From Planctobacterium marinum (GTDB lineage: Bacteria > Pseudomonadota > Gammaproteobacteria > Enterobacterales > Alteromonadaceae), in the NCBI RefSeq assembly GCF_020687805.1, contig NZ_JAJEWQ010000011.1:23853-87852 (forward strand): a stretch of 64,000 bases of DNA, written 5' to 3'. The notes under the pieces were generated by a model. That model saw only the letters and a program-made list of their open reading frames with translations. It did not search any database and was not told the DNA's origin. Within the stretch, counting starts at the first letter, position 1. Each line of letters starts with the position of its first letter. Of the stretch, positions 43,611 to 52,219 are shown piece after piece. The position numbers and the translations under genes were made by a program.

Positions 43611-44261
43611 TCAGAAACGATAAGCAAGTGACAGGGTGTAAACATAGGGGTCAATGTATACTTCCACCTTGCCGGCATCGGTGCCCAGTTTAAATGTGGC
43701 TTCGGTGTCAATATCCAACCAGCGCACTGAGGCGTTGAAGGCCCACTTTTCATCGATATCGATATCGATACCCAACTGAGTCGCCAGGCCGAAAGAATTA
43801 TCCAAATCCAGAGCAGAAAACCCGGCTGTTTTGTTGGCGGAGTTAAAATTCTCGTCGAAAAATACTGTGTAATTTACGCCAAGGCCTATGTATGGGTGCA
43901 GATTACTGTTACCCAAATCAAAATAATAGAGGGCTGATAAGGTTGGTGGCAGGTGTTTGGTTTTCCCCAGAGTTCCGACGGTATCCAGGCTGATATCATG
44001 AGAAAATGGTGTGGCTGCCAATAGTTCAACCGCCCAGTTACTATCCAGGAAATAGGCAAGGTTGAGTCCTAACTGGGCATTGTTATCAACACTGACTCCG
44101 ACACCTAAATCGGCGCCCGCAACAAATACGTTGCTACTGCTGTCATTTGGATTGACGCTGGTGATGCCTCCCCGCAGCAACCAGTCACCGGTTTCTATAG
44201 CCATCGTGCTTAAAGGTAACAGCGTTAATGTTGCCGCTAATGCGAGTTTAGATAATTTCAT
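43611..44261 (-). CDS. ompW: OmpW family outer-membrane protein
   Basis: The 216-residue protein has a signal peptide (cut after TMA at about 21) and an eight-stranded barrel pattern ending in YRF. OmpW hallmarks are DWLLRGGITSVNPNDSSS, QLGLNLAYFLDSNWAVELLA, LPPTLSALYYFDLGN and HPYIGLGVNYTVFFDE. OmpW proteins form narrow hydrophobic channels. The ATG at 44261 has GGAGAC ahead of it; a longer frame reaching 44354 lacks a signal peptide at its start. A terminator lies directly downstream at 43581. Confidence 0.92.
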   Translation of the reverse strand: MKLSKLALAATLTLLPLSTMAIETGDWLLRGGITSVNPNDSSSNVFVAGADLGVGVSVDNNAQLGLNLAYFLDSNWAVELLAATPFSHDISLDTVGTLGKTKHLPPTLSALYYFDLGNSNLHPYIGLGVNYTVFFDENFNSANKTAGFSALDLDNSFGLATQLGIDIDIDEKWAFNASVRWLDIDTEATFKLGTDAGKVEVYIDPYVYTLSLAYRF

Positions 44262-44409
44262 GTGTGTCTCCGTTAAATCGTTGCAGCTATTATCCTCACT
44301 GCTCTGCGATGAAATTTGATCTGGCGCAATACCGGAGGCGGCTTGTAATTGCATTTGATTATTTCTTTGATCCGGGTCAAATTACCCCCACAAGTTCCCA
44401 ACGACGGAC

Positions 44410-46068
44410 ATGGAAATGCGAAAAATAACAACAAGATTGACTTTATTGCTCTGCCTGATGGCATTTTTGAATCCTGCCATCTCAGACACCTTGATAAAAA
44501 ACATCAAAGGCTATTCGTTTCATGAGTCTCAACCGGTCAGCTTCTCAGCCATTTTGATTGAACAGGATAAAATCATCGCTGTTTATCAGACTTTGCCGGA
44601 TGATCTCAATGCTGAAAAAGTCATTGATGGCAAAGGTGCGGTACTGGTTCCAGGCATGATTGATGCCCATGGACACGTACTGGGCTATGGCCAGGCGTTG
44701 AGTCGTGTTGTGTTAAATGGTGCTGCCAGTAAAGACCAGGCATTGGCGCGAGTCGCGGAGTTTATAGAGCAACACCCTGACGATACCTGGATTAAAGGAC
44801 GCGGCTGGAACCAGGAGCTCTGGCCTGGCCGCAACTTTCCGGATGCCAAAGCTCTAAGCCAGGTTTCAAAAGGTAAACTGGTGGCATTAGGACGGATAGA
44901 CGGTCATGCCTTGTGGGTTAATCAGGAGGTGCTGGACAAAGCCGGCATTAATAAAGATACGGTTTCACCAGAAGGGGGAGAGATTGTAAAAGACAGTGCC
45001 GGTAACCCCACAGGTATTCTGGTAGATAATGCTATGAACCTGGTTTATCAGCTTATCCCGAGTCCAACGCTCGAAGACGTGAAAAACACCCTGCTGGTCA
45101 GTTTAAACAAATTGGCTTCGCTGGGATTAACCTCTGTGCATGATGCCGGGGTTGATTACATTACCTGGCAGGCTTATCAGGCACTGAGTACGGAACAACG
45201 TTTACCCATTCGGGTTTATGTGATGCTGGATGTTACGGATCCCAACTACCCGGAAATGTTAGCCAAAGGTACGATTCGCTCGGCTGACGATAAGCTTTTT
45301 ATTCGCAGTGTGAAAATATCCTCCGACGGTGCGTTGGGCAGCCGCGGAGCCGCATTGCATGAAGAGTACAGTGATAAAGCTGGCCACTACGGCTTATTGT
45401 TGCATGAAATTCCAAAACTGAATGAGCTTACTTTGCAGGCCATGGAAGCCGGTTTTCAGGTGAATACCCACGCTATTGGGGACAAGGCCAATACGGTTTC
45501 TCTTGATGCGTTTGCCAAAGCCATTCAGAAAACACAAAGTACTGGATTGCGTCATCGCATAGAGCATGCCCAGGTAATTCAAGCTGAAGATTTTGAACGA
45601 TTTAAGCAATTAGGGGTTATTGCTTCTGTGCAACCCACCCATGCCACCAGTGATAAAAACATGGCTGAAAATCGCCTTGGCAGTGAGCGCATTAAAGGGG
45701 CCTACGCCTGGCAGCGATTAATGGCCAGTGGAGCGTTGTTAGCCGGAGGCTCAGATTTCCCCATTGAGCCAGCTGAGCCGCTCTTTGGAATTCATGCTGC
45801 GGTGACCCGCCAGGACAGACAAAATCAACCTGATGGAGGCTGGTATCCCAATGAGGCTGTATCTTTGAATACCGCGTTTAAGATGTTTACGCTAGGTGCT
45901 GCTTTTGCTTCGCATCAGGAGGCGTTGATTGGATCTGTGGAGGCGGGTAAAAAAGCGGATTTTGTGTTGCTGGCACAAGACCCGCTGGAAATTACTCCCA
46001 GCCAGTTATGGCAAATCCCGGTTTTACAAACCTGGGTGAATGGCGAGCTGGTCTGGCAGGCGGAATAA
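44410..46068 (+). CDS. YtcJ-like secreted amidohydrolase
   Basis: The 552-residue protein belongs to the amidohydrolase family of YtcJ-like enzymes (PF07969). It has a signal peptide (cut after AIS at about 25). Metal-site residues are in DAHGHVLG, the His of QVNTHAIGD, and the HRIEHAQV and GGSDFPIEP segments. Substrates in this family range from N-substituted formamides to aromatic amides; none can be inferred here. The start may be the ATG at 44410 or 44416. It is convergent with the MATE gene. Confidence 0.88.
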   Translation: MEMRKITTRLTLLLCLMAFLNPAISDTLIKNIKGYSFHESQPVSFSAILIEQDKIIAVYQTLPDDLNAEKVIDGKGAVLVPGMIDAHGHVLGYGQALSRVVLNGAASKDQALARVAEFIEQHPDDTWIKGRGWNQELWPGRNFPDAKALSQVSKGKLVALGRIDGHALWVNQEVLDKAGINKDTVSPEGGEIVKDSAGNPTGILVDNAMNLVYQLIPSPTLEDVKNTLLVSLNKLASLGLTSVHDAGVDYITWQAYQALSTEQRLPIRVYVMLDVTDPNYPEMLAKGTIRSADDKLFIRSVKISSDGALGSRGAALHEEYSDKAGHYGLLLHEIPKLNELTLQAMEAGFQVNTHAIGDKANTVSLDAFAKAIQKTQSTGLRHRIEHAQVIQAEDFERFKQLGVIASVQPTHATSDKNMAENRLGSERIKGAYAWQRLMASGALLAGGSDFPIEPAEPLFGIHAAVTRQDRQNQPDGGWYPNEAVSLNTAFKMFTLGAAFASHQEALIGSVEAGKKADFVLLAQDPLEITPSQLWQIPVLQTWVNGELVWQAE

Positions 46069-46098
46069 CCGCTGTATCGAACTGGTCTTACGCAATTA

Positions 46099-47541
46099 TC
46101 AGGATAGCTGTGGCTCCGCAGCGTCCTGTACCCGTTCAGGGGTATCTTCTGTGACATTGCGCAGCCACCGTTTACTTAACATGCGCCATGAAAACAGACC
46201 GTATTTTGTGACTTCTTCACTGTAGGTAGCAATAAATACCCACAATAAAGCGCCGTTACTGCCAGCCACATACCAGGTGACTGGAATTCCCACCATCCAC
46301 ATACCCACAGTATCCGTAAACAGGCAAAAGCGATTGTCGGCCCCTGAGCGCAGGACACCCAGAGATATCGTCATATTGGCAGTTTTGATGGCGATTCCCA
46401 GGCACATTACCATCAGTATTTGGGTGGCCAGATTTAGCGTCGCCGCGTCATAACTGGCAAATGGGGTCAGCAGAAAATCACTAAACAGCCACACAATAAC
46501 GCCTACCAGCAAGGCAATACCGGTAATCGAAAACGTCATATTTCTCGCAAGCCGGTACGCCGACTGCATTTCGTTATTACCCAGTTTCTGGCCGGTTAAA
46601 ACCGATGAAGCAGTTGCAAAGCCCATGAACAATGAAATTAAAGTACCCTCAACAGGGGCCAGCATACTAATTACTGCCAGAGCCTGAGTACCCAAACCAC
46701 CGAATATGATTTGATAGACAAAGGTGCCCAATGCCCAGATACCAAAATTGAGTGCCACAGGTAAACTGATGGTTATGATACGGGACCAGCGACAGTCAGG
46801 CTTGAGCAGAGCAATAGATTTTTTAGTAGGCAGGCACAAATGTTTAGTTTTCATCATGTACAGCAGCAGAGCCACGAGTAGCAAGGTACGGGAAATGCTG
46901 GTGGCCCAGGCGGCGCCGTCAGTTCCAAGTACCGGAATTAACTGGGAATCGCTGACTACCAGACCGTTGATAAGCAGGTAGTTGAGCAACACATTAATCA
47001 GCATTGCTATCATGCCGAATAACAGCGGCACTAACACTTGTGCCATACCGCGCAGCGCACCTTCAAATACCTGATAAACCAGCAGGACCAAAATCGATGG
47101 TAAGGTGATGGCCAGATATTGGCTGCTGATGTGAATCACTTCAGCATCACTACTGCTCAAGGAGACTAAAGGAACGCTAAACAGATTACTCAACAATACC
47201 AAAGGCAGCATGAGTGCAACTGCGACTAACAATATCTGTGCAATGATGCCCGCGATTGCATGACTTTTTTTCGCGCCAATGTACTGCGCCACCAGTATGC
47301 CAGAGGTGACACCAAACGCTGCACCAATCATAAGCAATACAAACTGCACCTTGCCTGCAAGGCCGATGCCCGCTACCGAAGCCTCACCCAGATGGCTAAC
47401 CATAATAATATCTATCATGCCTAGTGCCGCCGCCAGAACGCTCTGCAAAGATACTGGCCAGGCAATTTTAACGCAACGCATTAAGGTTGATTGCGCCTGC
47501 GCGGCAGATAACTGCTCCGATTCTGATTTTATTGCGGTCAT
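46099..47541 (-). CDS. MATE family efflux transporter
   Basis: The 480-residue inner-membrane protein has twelve helices in two MatE repeats. The first includes SLQSVLAAALGMIDIIMVSHLGEASVAGIGLAG and the second APVEGTLISLFMGFATASSVLTGQKLGNNEM. Such pumps export cationic drugs or metabolites using a sodium or proton gradient. An AraC regulator is divergent 84 bases away and is a candidate controller. The C-terminal tail is long and charged. No substrate can be named. Confidence 0.92.
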   Translation of the reverse strand: MTAIKSESEQLSAAQAQSTLMRCVKIAWPVSLQSVLAAALGMIDIIMVSHLGEASVAGIGLAGKVQFVLLMIGAAFGVTSGILVAQYIGAKKSHAIAGIIAQILLVAVALMLPLVLLSNLFSVPLVSLSSSDAEVIHISSQYLAITLPSILVLLVYQVFEGALRGMAQVLVPLLFGMIAMLINVLLNYLLINGLVVSDSQLIPVLGTDGAAWATSISRTLLLVALLLYMMKTKHLCLPTKKSIALLKPDCRWSRIITISLPVALNFGIWALGTFVYQIIFGGLGTQALAVISMLAPVEGTLISLFMGFATASSVLTGQKLGNNEMQSAYRLARNMTFSITGIALLVGVIVWLFSDFLLTPFASYDAATLNLATQILMVMCLGIAIKTANMTISLGVLRSGADNRFCLFTDTVGMWMVGIPVTWYVAGSNGALLWVFIATYSEEVTKYGLFSWRMLSKRWLRNVTEDTPERVQDAAEPQLS

Positions 47542-47625
47542 TTCTGCCTCCAGAAAACCATCTATTCAATGCAGCGCACTTTAAAGTACTGGTTTATTTG
47601 TAACAGATTAGGAATTATCCTGTTT

Positions 47626-48495
47626 ATGTTTAAAACTATCATTGTTGATAAAGTTATGTTTCAGGAAATCCAAAATATTCACGAAGACTGCAATGAGTTG
47701 TTTATTTGTCTGCCGGAATTTAACAGTCTGTCACCCAACTCGGTTCGGTTGGCGGGAATTTCTGAATTGCGCACCCTGTATCAGATTGGCAGAGTCGCTA
47801 ACCAGACTCATCTGCTACTGTTTACCCGCAACGGCTATGGTCGTCTGAAAACGGCTGAAGGTGAATTTGAGATTGGTCCACAGACTCTGACAGTACTACC
47901 AGCCGGTAAAGGCTTCTATTTTGAACTGGCGTCGCAGGAATGGCAGACCTGCTGGTTTATTTTAAAGGACAGCCAACAATGGAAAGGCATTAAACAAATG
48001 CAGCAGGAAGTTTTTCATTGCCGGGAAGTCAATGTGGTGCATTCGACATTAAAGTTGTTGCATCAGCAACATGAGCTTGAAGGCAGTGGAAAGTCAGCAA
48101 TGGAAAGCGAACTGATGGATATTCTGTTTCGCTATTTAAAACTGGCATTGGGTAATCGTCAGCCGGTAACCGGCGCAGACAGCCGGGTATGGGACTTTAT
48201 TACTCAGCTCTCCGGTCGCTTGCATATTCGCTGGACCACCGAAAAAATTGCCCAGGAGTTGCATCTGTCAGAACCCCACTTGTTTCGTTTGTTCAAATCG
48301 AATGTGGGGAAATCACCCATGCAATATTTGACAGAGTTGCGCATTCAACATGCCAGAGAGCTACTGAAACACAGTAATCTGAGTATAGAGCAAATCGCGC
48401 TGTGCGTGGGTTACAATGATGGTACCAGCTTTTCACATCGGTTCAGAAAAACAGTAGGGACATCACCGGGAATCTGGCGGCAGGGACAGCACTAG
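47626..48495 (+). CDS. AraC family transcriptional regulator
   Basis: The likely 289-residue protein has an N-terminal cupin-like sensing domain (about 35-140, FTRNGYGRLKTAEGEFEIG and TLTVLPAGKGFYFEL) and a C-terminal pair of helix-turn-helix motifs (about 190-285), with TTEKIAQELHLSEPHLFRLF and SIEQIALCVGYNDGTSFSHR. The start is uncertain: ATG at 47626 or 47656, or a longer frame from 47569. It is divergent from the MATE pump gene, so it probably regulates that gene in response to a small molecule. Confidence 0.87.
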   Translation: MFKTIIVDKVMFQEIQNIHEDCNELFICLPEFNSLSPNSVRLAGISELRTLYQIGRVANQTHLLLFTRNGYGRLKTAEGEFEIGPQTLTVLPAGKGFYFELASQEWQTCWFILKDSQQWKGIKQMQQEVFHCREVNVVHSTLKLLHQQHELEGSGKSAMESELMDILFRYLKLALGNRQPVTGADSRVWDFITQLSGRLHIRWTTEKIAQELHLSEPHLFRLFKSNVGKSPMQYLTELRIQHARELLKHSNLSIEQIALCVGYNDGTSFSHRFRKTVGTSPGIWRQGQH

Positions 48496-48577
48496 TGGAT
48501 CTTGGGTAAATTTTTGGTCGGATAAAATAGCACCTTCCCTGGTACTGAATTGGCTAATTGATGTTGGCGCGCGACAT

Positions 48578-48916
48578 TTATTCAAACGTTGCTGCCAAAG
48601 CCTGTTTTGCAGCTGTGCGGGTAAGGCAGGCTTGCAAAGGTGCTTTTTTAAACTTTTTAAGGCTGGCTTGAACCTTATCGGTTTGCGTGACGTTTCCCGC
48701 CCGGGCAAATTCGGCCCGACACTGAATATCACCTGATGCGGCGTATTCTGTATAAATGATGCGAACCTGATCATAGCGTTGCACCAAATCAGCATAGGGG
48801 TAACCACTGCTGACATATACCTCTTCGTAGTTAACTTTTGCTAAAGCCGATGTTGATGATAATAGTGCTGCCATTACTGTGAACTTTAAAATCTTAGTAA
48901 AACTAATGCCTTTCAT
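48578..48916 (-). CDS. Small secreted hypothetical protein
   Basis: The 112-residue protein has a signal peptide (cut after ALA at about 26) and a short helical domain with two Cys (IQCRAEFA and LQACLTRT) that could form a disulfide. It fits short periplasmic proteins of unknown function that are common in Alteromonadales. No family is recognised. It is flanked by an AraC regulator and a LysR regulator, and its upstream region (48917-49022) is shared with the LysR gene. Confidence 0.7.
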   Translation of the reverse strand: MKGISFTKILKFTVMAALLSSTSALAKVNYEEVYVSSGYPYADLVQRYDQVRIIYTEYAASGDIQCRAEFARAGNVTQTDKVQASLKKFKKAPLQACLTRTAAKQALAATFE

Positions 48917-49022
48917 GTCTTCATTCCTCGTGTGGTTGAAAAGAATTTGTTGACAGAAATGTACGATTAATAAACACTCTCAACAAACGATCAATAATTA
49001 ATCATGATTAAGAAAAACTTAA

Positions 49023-49949
49023 GTGAGTGAGCGTCGATTACCCGCCTTAGGGGCGCTAAAATACTTTAAAGTTGCGGCAGAAACGTTGAGTTTTAAGCTG
49101 GCGGCAGAAGCTTTGTTTGTCAGTCAGGCGGCAATAAGCCAGCACATTAAAACACTTGAATCACAATTGGGTTGTAAGTTGTTTGTGCGCAAGAACCGGG
49201 AAGTGAGTCTGACCGCGCAAGGAAGGTTATTGCTGCCTTATGTGCAAAAGGGCTTCAGTGAATTTCAAAAGGGCATTGCCCAGTTGGAAGAAGATAATCA
49301 TCCCAACATCCTTAAGCTCAGTGTATTACCGTCAATCGCAACTTTTTGGTTGATTCCCAGATTACATCTGTTTCGTGGTGAGTTTCCTGATTTGCAGGTT
49401 AAGCTGATCCCCGATCCCAATGTGGTGGCCTTTGATGATTTCAATCTCGATTTAGCCATTCGTTTTGGCCCCGGGAAATATGACAATCTCAGCAGTCGTT
49501 TTTTGTTTCCCGACAGAGTGCTGCTGGTGTGCCACCCACACAGAGTGCCGGATAATGTGACACCCGATGATCTGCGCCATTTACCGGTGATCACAGAAAA
49601 CTACCATGATACAGATGATGCCTGGGATGCGTTTTTTCAGCGTTATCAACTCAGAAAAAGTGATTTCAAGAACCATTTTGAAATACGTGATGCCACTCCG
49701 GCATTGGTGGGGGCTGTCCTGGCCGGTCAAGGCATTGCCATGGTAAAGCAATCTTTAGTGCAGGATTACCTCGCCAGTAAACAGTTGATTTCCCTGTTTG
49801 GCTTCTCACACCTGTGCGATTTTGCCTGTTATCTGGTGGCACCTGATTTTCACTTTAACTTTCCTAAAGTTATCGCTTTTGAGTCCTGGTTGCGGGAGCA
49901 GGCAAAATCACTGGTTACTGCTATGAGTGCCGAACTTCCATCAAACTAA
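49023..49949 (+). CDS. LysR family transcriptional regulator (GcvA-like)
   Basis: The 308-residue regulator has an N-terminal winged helix (about 5-65, LAAEALFVSQAAISQHIKTL) and a LysR substrate-binding domain (about 92-300). It resembles GcvA-type regulators: LPALGALKYFKVAAETLSF and LDLAIRFGPGKYDNL. It starts with GTG at 49023. The ribosome binding site is weak. Its targets are unknown; the divergent small secreted protein is a candidate. The 3' end overlaps the convergent DUF1569 gene by 9 bases. Confidence 0.9.
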   Translation: MSERRLPALGALKYFKVAAETLSFKLAAEALFVSQAAISQHIKTLESQLGCKLFVRKNREVSLTAQGRLLLPYVQKGFSEFQKGIAQLEEDNHPNILKLSVLPSIATFWLIPRLHLFRGEFPDLQVKLIPDPNVVAFDDFNLDLAIRFGPGKYDNLSSRFLFPDRVLLVCHPHRVPDNVTPDDLRHLPVITENYHDTDDAWDAFFQRYQLRKSDFKNHFEIRDATPALVGAVLAGQGIAMVKQSLVQDYLASKQLISLFGFSHLCDFACYLVAPDFHFNFPKVIAFESWLREQAKSLVTAMSAELPSN

Positions 49950-50462
49950 CAAGCTAAAGTGATCTTTTACGTGCAGCACGTGAGCCAGTGCGTATTGCTC
50001 GTGAGTCAAGGCGCCATAGGCAAAGTGCTCGGCAAGCTCACCCCGATAACGATCAAATTGCTGCAGCGCGGTTAGTAAGCGATGTTGGCCCTGTTCTGCA
50101 CTGACATTGTCAACCGAAGGTGCGCCTGGAATATCTTCTTCGAGGTTGTGCTTCATGTAACCTTTCGACGAGAACGCACTAAAGGCGGCTTTGCCAACAG
50201 TCGATTTGAACATTTCGGATTTGTGAACCGGGTATCCGGACATTGAATATTCAACACTTTGCGCCAAATGCGCCAGCTTGTGTCCTACTGACCAGTTAGA
50301 GTCAAAATTCAGTTCAGATACCTTCAGCGCCTCAAGCTCTTTGATTAACGCAGTAAGAGACAGATCGTCTTTATTGCGGGGCACCATATGCCAGGCGGTG
50401 ACCCCGGAGACACCCAGAAGTCCCAGCGACAGTGATGATGCGATAAAGAAACGTCGGTTCAT
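49941..50462 (-). CDS. DUF1569 domain-containing protein
   Basis: The 173-residue protein starts with a Tat-like signal (NRRFFIASSLSLGLLGVSG) and holds a DUF1569 domain of the DinB-like four-helix type: NWSVGHKLAHLAQSVEYSM and EQYALAHVLHVKDHFSLL. The His in HKLAHLAQ, and in HVLHVKDH, sit where metal ligands lie in DinB-like proteins. I choose the ATG at 50462 because it opens directly on the signal; an upstream GTG at 50519 adds 19 residues. It is convergent with the LysR gene and overlaps it by 9 bases. Confidence 0.82.
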   Translation of the reverse strand: MNRRFFIASSLSLGLLGVSGVTAWHMVPRNKDDLSLTALIKELEALKVSELNFDSNWSVGHKLAHLAQSVEYSMSGYPVHKSEMFKSTVGKAAFSAFSSKGYMKHNLEEDIPGAPSVDNVSAEQGQHRLLTALQQFDRYRGELAEHFAYGALTHEQYALAHVLHVKDHFSLLV

Positions 50463-50703
50463 AGCAGATAGATTGTTGCCTTTAACACTCAGTTTAACCA
50501 GGAACGCCCACTTTCGCACTGAAATATTCCCTCAGGCCTGTGGCTTATCTGTTTCAGAATTTTTCGAACCGGCAACGATGCCAATTTGCCTGAGGATTGC
50601 CTGGTGATTGTCAGGATTGCAAAGGTTTGGTAAAGCCGCGAACTTTTTATCCGGGGCGCCAGTCAGTTGGCCATAACATATGGTTTATCAAGGAAACTGA
50701 ATT

Positions 50704-52062
50704 TTGAAAATTTTTACGTCTATGGTTTTTGCCGGAGTGGCCGGATTAATGCTGTCTGCTTGTGGTGGTAGTTCAGACTCAACATCAGATCAATACCCCA
50801 ATGCCTACATTCAATTTTACAATGCATCTCCTGACAGCGCTGATACTGAACTGGTGGTGGATGACGAGGTTATCAGTTCCAGCGCCTATGGCGATGTTAC
50901 TGCACTGTATAGTTTTGACGCTGATACTTATGAAGTTGAATTACAATGGCATGATTCTGATGGCCAGGAACATACTCTGACAGAGATGGATATCCAGTTG
51001 CGCAACAGTTATAAAACCATGCTGTTGATGGGAGGGAATTTCAGTAGTCCTGATATTACCGAGTTCACATTTGAACGCTCTGAAATGGAAGATGCGTTTT
51101 ATCTGTATGCCATGATGGGGGCAGCTGATCTAGGTAGTTATGATTTATACATTGCTGAATCAGGGGTACCCTTTTCCGATGCGAACTTTGTGGCGACTTT
51201 AGGGTATCTGCAACCGGAAAAAATGCCCTATTGGTCTTCCGATGACGATGAATTTGCCTGGCCGGTAGAGGATTACAGGTTATTTTTAGTGGACCCTGAC
51301 TCTGGTGAGATGCTGTTTGAAAGTCAGGAAATTGCCTTCAGTTATGAATCGGATTATTTGTTATCAGTACGCAAAACCTCGGGTGCCAACGAGAACAATA
51401 TCGTGGTCGACATTATTCTTAACTCTACTAACCTGACGGCTGAACAGGATATCACCGCCACGGCGCAATATCGGGTATATAGCGCACTGGAATCTGCCAC
51501 AGTATTAGAGGTCAGCGTGGCAGACACCGATGAACACTACACCACCAACCTGGCCGGTGGTACGTTGTCGGATTTCACTTCAGTGCAATTTGGCGACTAC
51601 CAGATCAGCGCATTTTCGGAGGACGGACAACACAGTTTTTCCGGTCGATTAATGACTTTGAATCAGGGCGACAGTAAAACTATCGTTATGTTTGAGGACC
51701 CCGAGCTTGGCCTGACGTCATTAACGATGGAAGACAGTGATTTGCCACAGTCTTTTGAACATCAGATCTCTGTTGCGAACTTATTGCCTGAGTTTAGTAA
51801 CCTGGATATTTATCTGGTTCGAGACAATGAAACCAAAGATACCGCAGATCATAAGATGACCGGATTAGACTATGCCGATAGTCGCACAATAACTGTCCCT
51901 AATGACTATTATTCTGTTGTTGTGGTGTATGAAGACAATCTGGGGATCGAATCGTTATTGTACCGCTCTGAACTGATTAACTTCTCGGAAGACGGTGTCT
52001 ACATTATTACAATCGAGGCAGAAGAAGCCACCGGCGGCTACCGGGCTAACGTAATCTGGTAG
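50704..52062 (+). CDS. DUF4397 domain-containing lipoprotein
   Basis: The 452-residue protein has a lipobox (LMLSACGG, Cys at about 20) and beta-rich DUF4397 domains, with repeats of the type YPNAYIQFYNASPDSADTEL, TAQYRVYSALESATVLEVSV and SVANLLPEFSNLDIYLVRD. The sequence is strongly acidic. It starts with a TTG at 50704 after AAGGAAA. DUF4397 proteins are surface or periplasmic proteins of unknown role. It lies upstream of the GH13 lipoprotein on the same strand with a 157-base gap that carries an operator candidate. Confidence 0.85.
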   Translation: MKIFTSMVFAGVAGLMLSACGGSSDSTSDQYPNAYIQFYNASPDSADTELVVDDEVISSSAYGDVTALYSFDADTYEVELQWHDSDGQEHTLTEMDIQLRNSYKTMLLMGGNFSSPDITEFTFERSEMEDAFYLYAMMGAADLGSYDLYIAESGVPFSDANFVATLGYLQPEKMPYWSSDDDEFAWPVEDYRLFLVDPDSGEMLFESQEIAFSYESDYLLSVRKTSGANENNIVVDIILNSTNLTAEQDITATAQYRVYSALESATVLEVSVADTDEHYTTNLAGGTLSDFTSVQFGDYQISAFSEDGQHSFSGRLMTLNQGDSKTIVMFEDPELGLTSLTMEDSDLPQSFEHQISVANLLPEFSNLDIYLVRDNETKDTADHKMTGLDYADSRTITVPNDYYSVVVVYEDNLGIESLLYRSELINFSEDGVYIITIEAEEATGGYRANVIW

Positions 52063-52124
52063 TGTTAACGCGTCATATCGGGTCATAGGTGGCAGTCCAT
52101 CACCTATGACTATCATTAACCTTT

Positions 52125-52138
52125 TGCATACGTTTTCA
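52125..52138. promoter_or_regulatory. LacI/MalR-type operator candidate (GH13 gene)
   Basis: TGCATACGTTTTCA fits the same pattern as 5193-5206 (TGAATACGTATGCA), with a shared ATACGT core and mirrored TG/CA ends. It is 82 bases ahead of the GH13 start codon, in the right place to control it. Confidence 0.45.
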
Positions 52139-52219
52139 TTACAACTTTGCTACCTAAAAACGCAGGAGTAATTATACTGACGCTAAGCGTAATTCTGTAT
52201 CGAGAAAGGTTAACAACTC